26,606 nt of DNA, taken from positions 1 to 26,606 of IMG/VR virus record IMGVR_UViG_3300020478_000053; one strand, 5' to 3'. This DNA comes from a virus. The notes under the pieces are model-generated. The model was given only the letters and a program-made list of their open reading frames with translations. It had not been told where the DNA came from and ran no database searches. A program made the translations under genes and the position numbers. Below, piece after piece: positions 22,684 to 26,606 of the stretch (position 1 is its first letter; each line of letters opens with the position of its first letter).

Positions 22684-23317
22684 ATTGAAATAAAAATCCT
22701 TTCACTAATTGTTCTGACTGTTCCTTACCAAACTTACCAGCAAGATAAGGACCAACTGGGTCTAACCTTGTCATATAGTTATCGAAGTCCCTATATGTTT
22801 CTGTGGCATTGAGACCATCAGGTGTTTCCCATTCTATCATATCCTTGTATTTCTGTAAATACTCCTTAAACATAGGTAGATGGTCATCCACCTCATCCAT
22901 CTTACAGTACCTTACAAAAATATTCTCTGAGAAGTGGTTACCCATCTCAAAGAACCTATAATCTTTCTCTGCTTTTGGTAAATCAGGTACAGACATCAAG
23001 TAGTGTTCTACTGGATGCTGGAAGTCAAATACTATAATAACTTTTCGTTCAGAGAATCCCATGAGATCCATGCCAAAGCAAGGGAGATTACCTGCCCATC
23101 CATTTGCGCCACACTTAGGATAAAGAATATTGTTATAGATGCAGGATTTTTCATCCCAGATATCGACTTCTCTTGATTTAATAAAATAATCATGTGTGTA
23201 TACTGTTGCTTTTAGACGAGTACCACCTTTACCTGTCCAGTCTGCCCAGATAGGTTGCTTTTGGAAATCAGGAAATGTTTCCCATAAAGCTTCTTTATAA
23301 TTTTTCCAGAGATCCAT
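22649..23317 (-). CDS. pebS: Phycoerythrobilin synthase PebS, ferredoxin-dependent bilin reductase (222 aa)
   Basis: Belongs to the HY2/ferredoxin-dependent bilin reductase family and resembles the phage-type PebS, which reduces biliverdin to phycoerythrobilin in two steps (hosts use PebA plus PebB). Visible: YNNILYPKCGANGWAGNLPC then FGMDLMGFSERKVIIVFDFQ, RFFEMGNHFSENIFVRYCK, and YRDFDNYMTRLDPVGPYLAG. The two catalytic aspartates of PebS (105 and 206 in the P-SSM2 enzyme, as I recall) correspond to D84 (FGMD) and D186 (RLDP). PcyA-type reductases differ around these sites, so PebS is preferred over PcyA or PebA/PebB. The start overlaps the 62-aa gene by 1 nt. It works with reduced ferredoxin in the infected cyanobacterium. 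Confidence 0.88.
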   Translation of the reverse strand: MDLWKNYKEALWETFPDFQKQPIWADWTGKGGTRLKATVYTHDYFIKSREVDIWDEKSCIYNNILYPKCGANGWAGNLPCFGMDLMGFSERKVIIVFDFQHPVEHYLMSVPDLPKAEKDYRFFEMGNHFSENIFVRYCKMDEVDDHLPMFKEYLQKYKDMIEWETPDGLNATETYRDFDNYMTRLDPVGPYLAGKFGKEQSEQLVKGFLFQYGDTSEPEQQS

Positions 23318-23505
23318 TACTTTGCTTCTTTTATTGCTTCAACTATAATATTTTTCAACTGTCTACTTTTCTTTCTACCTAAACCAGCAGATGTATCTAT
23401 CTTTACCTTAACCCAGTAAAGACCAATCAATACTAAAGTAAATGGAATAGCATCTGCCCATGAGATTTCATTCCATGCTTCTACGACATTAAGTGCTGCA
23501 AACAT
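23317..23505 (-). CDS. Small single-pass membrane protein (62 aa)
   Basis: MFAALNVVEAWNEISWADAI is followed by one membrane helix (about residues 19-36, IPFTLVLIGLYWVKVKI) and a basic C-terminus (GRKKSRQLKNIIVEAIKEAK), predicting the tail in the cytoplasm. The TAA overlaps the pebS ATG by 1 nt (TAATG), so it is translationally coupled to pebS. No family is recognised. It could anchor or regulate a photosynthesis-related function at the thylakoid or inner membrane; that is only inference from position. Confidence 0.65.
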   Translation of the reverse strand: MFAALNVVEAWNEISWADAIPFTLVLIGLYWVKVKIDTSAGLGRKKSRQLKNIIVEAIKEAK

Positions 23506-23507
23506 AA

Positions 23508-24029
23508 TTAATTAAGTGTATGATAGTTTAAGTTTAGCACAATACGTGCTTTTGTGCTACTGGGAGTGGATCCAGCATGTTTTAACCTTGATGGAAATGT
23601 AATCATGGTATTCTCTACACTCTGAAACTCTTCACCATTCTCAAAGGTAGTACGTCCATCATTACTATTAATATAGTATATGGATGTTGTATGACCATAT
23701 GGTCCAACATCAGTATGATATCCCCCTACTCTAACCTCATCGGTTTTCATCCTCATGTTTGCTTTAACTCTAAGCCATACTTCAGGATTTATTTTGTCCA
23801 GTAAAGGTGCTATCTTATCCATATTAGGAGAGACCACCCCACGATTCGGATACCAGAACATATGAATGAACTGATAGTCATCAGGGTGGTCTCCTTCACC
23901 TACAACATATGGACTATACATCCATTCGCAATGATTCATAAACCACTCTTGTAGTGGTTTAAATTGTGTCTTAGGTAAAAAATTCTCTGTTACTTTTATC
24001 TCTGATTTGACAGTATCAATGGTTAACAT
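23508..24029 (-). CDS. 2-oxoglutarate/Fe(II)-dependent oxygenase (173 aa)
   Basis: A jelly-roll oxygenase with a complete facial triad. Counting from the chosen ATG, H105-x-D107 lies in GGYHTDVGPYGHTTSIYYIN, H151 in FPSRLKHAGSTPSS, and R162 (KARIVLNLNYHTL) is the 2OG ligand. The closing strand 'arivLNlNyh' is like that of the 164-aa oxygenase at 4844-5338, suggesting two related paralogues. Start: the ATG at 24029 (MLTIDTVKSE) is preferred; a TTG two codons earlier (24035) is possible. Neither has a clear ribosome-binding site. It lies between purN and the 62-aa membrane protein. Substrate unknown. Confidence 0.75.
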   Translation of the reverse strand: MLTIDTVKSEIKVTENFLPKTQFKPLQEWFMNHCEWMYSPYVVGEGDHPDDYQFIHMFWYPNRGVVSPNMDKIAPLLDKINPEVWLRVKANMRMKTDEVRVGGYHTDVGPYGHTTSIYYINSNDGRTTFENGEEFQSVENTMITFPSRLKHAGSTPSSTKARIVLNLNYHTLN

Positions 24030-24057
24030 CTTCAATAAAATCAGGACATAATAAAGC

Positions 24058-24077
24058 TCCTGCTAATGATCTAGCAG
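24058..24077 (-). other. Small hairpin between purN and the 2OG oxygenase
   Basis: CTGCTA-GATCAT-TAGCAG (24077-24060 on the minus strand) is a perfect 6-bp hairpin 5 nt after the purN stop, followed by GAGCTTTATT. The U-run is too poor for a convincing terminator; it may attenuate transcription or protect a 3' end. Confidence 0.35.
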
Positions 24078-24082
24078 AGTTG

Positions 24083-24712
24083 TTACGTTCGCACAACTTG
24101 TTCATCCAAATTCTTTCGTTGAGATCCACTGTCCCATCTGTAGATATCATCCTGCAACAGATATCCACTATTCGGTTTCTGTAATTCGTGCTTAACATAT
24201 TCGATTGCCAACGGTAAAATTGCGTACTCACGTCGCTGAATGGCTTTTGTAAGAGATTTAACATCATCATCTGGCATAATGGGAACTTTTGACTGGATGA
24301 TGATAGGACCACCATCTAATTCTTCGGTTACGTAGTGTACAGTGCATCCAGTGTATTCTTCACCAGCATCCATTGCTTGTTCTACGGCATGTAACCCCTT
24401 ATACTTAGGTAACAACGAGGGGTGAACGTTGATTATTCGGTTTGGAAACTCTTTTATGAGATGTTTTGAAACAATTCTCATCCATCCTGCCAATACTATG
24501 AGATCTACATTCCATGCTGTTAGCATTTTAACCATGGATATCTCATCCTTATGATCAATCCATGCATGGGGTATTCCCAGTTTCATTGCTCTCTTAGCAG
24601 CACCACATTTCTCTTTGTTGTGAATCATTACCACAACTTCATCATAATGGCATGTTCTAACTATATTTTCAAAGTTAGATCCACTACCTGAACAAAAAAC
24701 TGCTAATCTCAT
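24083..24712 (-). CDS. purN: Phosphoribosylglycinamide formyltransferase PurN (209 aa)
   Basis: Transfers a formyl group from 10-formyltetrahydrofolate to GAR, step three of purine biosynthesis. The N-terminal FCSGSGSNFENIV is the phosphate-binding loop. The catalytic set is visible in RIINVHPSLLPKYKGLHAVE (Asn, His) and GCTVHYVTEELDGGPIIIQS (the essential Asp in 'ElDgGpIi.q'). Length is the usual 200-215 aa. AAGAGG precedes the ATG by 5 nt and the gene follows the 107-aa hypothetical by 1 nt. Together with purC it boosts purine supply for genome replication; it is one of the host-like metabolic genes between gp59 and gp32. Confidence 0.95.
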   Translation of the reverse strand: MRLAVFCSGSGSNFENIVRTCHYDEVVVMIHNKEKCGAAKRAMKLGIPHAWIDHKDEISMVKMLTAWNVDLIVLAGWMRIVSKHLIKEFPNRIINVHPSLLPKYKGLHAVEQAMDAGEEYTGCTVHYVTEELDGGPIIIQSKVPIMPDDDVKSLTKAIQRREYAILPLAIEYVKHELQKPNSGYLLQDDIYRWDSGSQRKNLDEQVVRT

Positions 24713-24713
24713 G

Positions 24714-25037
24714 TTAACCTCTTAAGTTAGGATACTGTGCACCTTCATAAGGTGGTTCCTCGTCATCTATAGAATGCTTAAATGGTTCGGTGTCAAAGTA
24801 AGTATTATAATTCATCTTACCTTCACGTTCATCTAATACTTCATGAATAAGAATCTTCAACTCTTTTGCATATGATGGAGTAAATAACCTACGAGGTTTA
24901 ATGATAGCAGGTTTGAAAGTCTGTTTCTTATACTCATCAGATGCCTTCCACTTAGCAAGGTCTTCTGGGGCCATAGGACCACCCATTCCTTGAGTGTCTA
25001 TGTACTCGCCAGGTTTCAGTTTACTTGGATCGCTCAT
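24714..25037 (-). CDS. Hypothetical protein (107 aa)
   Basis: Starts MSDPSKLKPGEYIDTQGMGG with ATG overlapping the TGA of the 29-aa frame (ATGA). The sequence is hydrophilic, with a helical middle (YAKELKILIHEVLDEREGKM) and an acidic/aromatic C-terminus (DTEPFKHSIDDEEPPYEGAQ). No membrane segment or motif that I can name. It sits just before purN in a tightly packed string. Confidence 0.6.
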   Translation of the reverse strand: MSDPSKLKPGEYIDTQGMGGPMAPEDLAKWKASDEYKKQTFKPAIIKPRRLFTPSYAKELKILIHEVLDEREGKMNYNTYFDTEPFKHSIDDEEPPYEGAQYPNLRG

Positions 25038-25123
25038 GAATGGGGATCGTAATGTTTAACAATGCTGTAGCCTAGTGCTAAAGCAATAAGTGAGATACAA
25101 ATTAGGGTCAATAATAGATGCAT
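25034..25123 (-). CDS. Very small membrane peptide (29 aa)
   Basis: MHLLLTLICISLIALALGYS then IVKHYDPHS. Nearly the whole peptide is one hydrophobic helix with a short polar C-terminus. The ATG begins 5 nt after the stop of the DUF1825-like gene and its TGA overlaps the ATG of the 107-aa gene, so it fits perfectly in the gap of a dense operon. No strong ribosome-binding site, so expression by coupling is likely. Function unknown; comparable one-helix peptides occur in T4-like genomes. Confidence 0.5.
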   Translation of the reverse strand: MHLLLTLICISLIALALGYSIVKHYDPHS

Positions 25124-25128
25124 TAGGT

Positions 25129-25452
25129 TTATGTAGGTAATTGGTCAATCATTTTTTGTACATTGTCACGAAGACTGTCATAAAACCGTGGAGTAATGTC
25201 ATTTGGTGACATTCCCACCATTGCTGCAGCATTCCTGACCTGTGAAACTAATTGTTTTGCTTGTGGATCATCAGAGAGTGTAACACGCATGAACATTGTT
25301 TGTTGGAGATCTATTAATCTCATCATCTTGTCCAGTTGTTCTCTTTTCTCCACAGCATTGAGCATTAGTCCCATCTTATTGATCTCTAAGTAGAGATCTT
25401 GCATATTCTGTAGTTCCTCCTTTACTACATCTGAATCAAAAAAGTTACTCAT
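25129..25452 (-). CDS. DUF1825-like protein of cyanobacterial type (107 aa)
   Basis: The opening FFDSDVVKEELQNMQDLYLE and the later LQQTMFMRVTLSDDPQAKQL and VGMSPNDITPRFYDSLRDNV match the pattern of the short all-helical DUF1825 family, found in cyanobacteria and their phages ('FFdSeiVqeE...l...y..l', 'fm.R..LsdD..A', 'GmtP......l...L..M'). No enzymatic residues are apparent. The ATG overlaps the gp59 TGA (ATGA), so it is coupled to replication genes. Biological role unknown; its presence supports a cyanobacterial host. Confidence 0.7.
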   Translation of the reverse strand: MSNFFDSDVVKEELQNMQDLYLEINKMGLMLNAVEKREQLDKMMRLIDLQQTMFMRVTLSDDPQAKQLVSQVRNAAAMVGMSPNDITPRFYDSLRDNVQKMIDQLPT

Positions 25453-26033
25453 AGGTACTGTGCTTGGACTATACTCTTATATTTACCCACATCTACACTC
25501 AGAAATGGGTCGTACTTCACTACCTTATTACGTAGTGGCTTCCAGACTATCTCGTCTCTGATAGTTTTATCAAAATGTGAGATGAAATGGAAGACTTTGT
25601 TGAATATTGTGAGGGTCTCGATGCTTATCTTAGCACCTAAGTAGGCTTTGACAAGGGGCGGGTGGACACTTGTGACACTGAACAATCCCTCGAAGTCTTC
25701 TTGAAGATCATGGAGAGTGCCTACATCCTCTTTGAACCGATAACTCAGTGATTCTTTGCGTTTGATATACTCAGCATAGTTCTTGGCACCTTCTCGCACT
25801 AGTGTTGCGGGATATACCTTGTCCTCTGCTAGAAAATTGGCGACAAAAAAATCGCGTAGCTCGAAGTCCTTGAACTTCCTTGAGAGTTTGACAAAAAAGA
25901 ACTTATCCTTACGTTGATCAAAAGATCTCTGGGATGCCTTAGCAGACCCCCCATATTGGAAATAATCGTAAGTGTCGGATGTGAAGTGAAGTTTCAAAGC
26001 AAGATACATTTTATAGACTTCAAATCCTGTCAC
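25449..26033 (-). CDS. 59: Helicase loader gp59 (194 aa)
   Basis: Resembles T4 gp59 (217 aa), which loads the gp41 helicase onto gp32-coated forks. Shared pattern: FEVYKMYLALKLHFTSDTYD ('ksVYklYlmiK.H....yD'), YFQYGGSAKASQRSFDQRKD then KFFFVKLSRKF ('..y..rrDKyFF.KLs.Ky'), LRDFFVANFLAED, LVREGAKNYAEYIKRKESLS then YRFKEDVGTL ('yreYi.r...i.fkFeeDi'), and SIETLTIFNKVFHFISHFDK. All-helical and basic. The start ATG overlaps the gp33 stop by 4 nt, conserving the T4 order 33-59, but gp32 is displaced by eight genes. Confidence 0.9.
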   Translation of the reverse strand: MTGFEVYKMYLALKLHFTSDTYDYFQYGGSAKASQRSFDQRKDKFFFVKLSRKFKDFELRDFFVANFLAEDKVYPATLVREGAKNYAEYIKRKESLSYRFKEDVGTLHDLQEDFEGLFSVTSVHPPLVKAYLGAKISIETLTIFNKVFHFISHFDKTIRDEIVWKPLRNKVVKYDPFLSVDVGKYKSIVQAQYL

Positions 26034-26287
26034 AGTTTCAACAAACCTCGTGAGGTACGTTTCATGAAATTCAAACGCTGTGCGTCGTATTTTAATTTCT
26101 CTTTCAATGGTTTAGATATCAACTTATTGATACCTGTCATCTCTATATTCTTATCTTCGCAAAACTGTACTACTGCTTCAATATAATTGAGATCAGATTC
26201 CTTGACGATCTTCTCTATCTCGACTGAGAATTTAGCGGCTGTCATGAAGTTTTCTTCAAAGACATCATCAATTTTACCACTCGCCAT
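26030..26287 (-). CDS. 33: Late transcription co-activator gp33 (85 aa)
   Basis: T4 gp33 (112 aa) bridges RNA polymerase to the sliding clamp for late transcription. Here VEIEKIVKESDLNYIEAVVQ then FCEDKNIEMTGINKLIS matches T4 'IEKMVEEFGMSYLEATTAFLEENSI...', and the C-terminal GLLKL resembles the hydrophobic clamp-binding end (T4 LDFLL). I start at the ATG complementary to 26285-26287 (MASGKIDDVFEENF), which overlaps the upstream nuclease by 14 nt; a longer frame to 26380 would lie in the nuclease gene and has no family-like residues. Its presence agrees with the T4-type late boxes found in this window. Confidence 0.85.
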   Translation of the reverse strand: MASGKIDDVFEENFMTAAKFSVEIEKIVKESDLNYIEAVVQFCEDKNIEMTGINKLISKPLKEKLKYDAQRLNFMKRTSRGLLKL

Positions 26288-26606
26288 GGGCACTCCGATA
26301 TGCGTCAATGTACTCTTTAAGTTTGCGAGCATACTTAAACTTGTCATAGATTTCAAACACCTGTGGTTCGCCTGTTTCACAAGCGATAATAGTAACGAGT
26401 TTCTTGACCATAAGACCAGTTAACTCTTGAAACATTATAGCATAAGCTGTCTCTTGTGCAAAGTAGTCGTGGATCCACTCTTCACGTTTCGTCTTAGTTG
26501 AGGTTTTGAAATCAATTATTGCAAGTTCGCCGTTATACTCGGCAATACAATCTACACGTCCTGCCATCTTTAACGTCTTAGAAGATAAAGGTGCTTCTAG
26601 AGCATG
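26274..26606 (-). CDS. PD-(D/E)XK nuclease, C-terminal part (5' end beyond window)
   Basis: The frame is open to the window edge, so the true start is outside; an internal Met at 26567 lies inside the domain. HALEAPLSSKTLKMAGRVDC then IAEYNGELAIIDFKTSTKTK is the Cas4/RecB-like nuclease core (E...GriD....dg.l.iiDfKts), with the metal-binding Asp in GRVD and the D-x-K (IDFKT) catalytic pair. It continues YFAQETAYAIMFQELTGLMV ('y..Qt.aYa.m..e.tg'), also typical. T4-like cyanophages commonly carry such an exonuclease near gp33. Likely role: degradation of host DNA or recombination/repair. Confidence 0.8.
   Translation of the reverse strand, partial: HALEAPLSSKTLKMAGRVDCIAEYNGELAIIDFKTSTKTKREEWIHDYFAQETAYAIMFQELTGLMVKKLVTIIACETGEPQVFEIYDKFKYARKLKEYIDAYRSAHGEW

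Noticed and set aside
24058-24077. Rho-independent terminator after purN
   Set aside because: The stem is only 6 bp, AT-containing, and lacks a proper U-tract; kept only as a small hairpin.
24016-24315. A 99-aa minus-strand frame overlapping purN
   Set aside because: It overlaps purN in another frame, starts inside conserved purN sequence and has no motif of its own.
25129-25452. UvsY recombination mediator, expected near this replication cluster
   Set aside because: The sequence follows the DUF1825 pattern and has none of the UvsY-like segments that I recall.

Overview
The window looks like part of the genome of a T4-like (myovirus) cyanophage of the marine Prochlorococcus/Synechococcus group. 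The evidence is a full set of T4-type morphogenesis and replication genes (gp5, gp27-like, gp26, gp54-like, gp4, gp48, gp53, gp32, gp59, gp33) interleaved with cyanobacterial-type genes: phycoerythrobilin synthase (pebS), a CpeT-type phycobiliprotein lyase, a DUF1825-like protein, purC, purN and several 2-oxoglutarate/Fe(II) oxygenases. The DNA is AT-rich and tightly packed, with many 1 or 4 nt start/stop overlaps. No tRNA, insertion sequence, integrase or CRISPR array was seen.

Layout. (1) Positions 1-3737, minus strand: three virion structural or fibre-like proteins, the first cut by the window edge. (2) 3769-6639, minus: an accessory block with CpeT-like lyase, an unknown protein, a 2OG oxygenase, an acyl carrier protein with a long basic tail, a 57-aa protein and another 2OG oxygenase. 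A near-consensus sigma-70 promoter lies at 6003-6031. (3) 6655-17861, minus: the tail/baseplate hub block. In transcription order it holds a gp54-like tube initiator, gp26 with a small overlapping-frame partner (gp51-like), a 753-aa tape-measure/wall-hydrolase protein, a 442-aa unknown, a gp27-like hub protein, gp5 without lysozyme, a separate beta-helical spike, a small unknown and a lectin-like fibre. (4) 17894-20715, plus strand: gp4, an unknown, gp48 and gp53, ended by a bidirectional terminator shared with gp32. (5) 20744-26606, minus: the gp32 replication cluster. In transcription order it holds a PD-(D/E)XK nuclease (partial), gp33, gp59, DUF1825-like, small proteins, purN, a 2OG oxygenase, a small membrane protein, pebS, purC and gp32. 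The T4-type 33-59-32 module is thus split by host-like metabolic genes.

The most interesting signals are in RNA and regulation. The end of gene 26 carries a slippery T TTT TTC, a 5-nt spacer and a perfect 6-bp hairpin that would join gp26 to the downstream 57-aa frame by -1 frameshifting. This mirrors the G/GT tail-chaperone system and sits directly before a tape-measure-like gene. The gp32 leader (about 270 nt) is highly structured and holds a perfect H-type pseudoknot 34 nt before the start codon, the position of the T4 gp32 autoregulatory pseudoknot. Two CATAAATA late-promoter boxes face each other between gp54-like and gp4, each built on the complement of the other gene's start codon.

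Family assignments come from reading the translated sequences and recalled family motifs; no database search was run.
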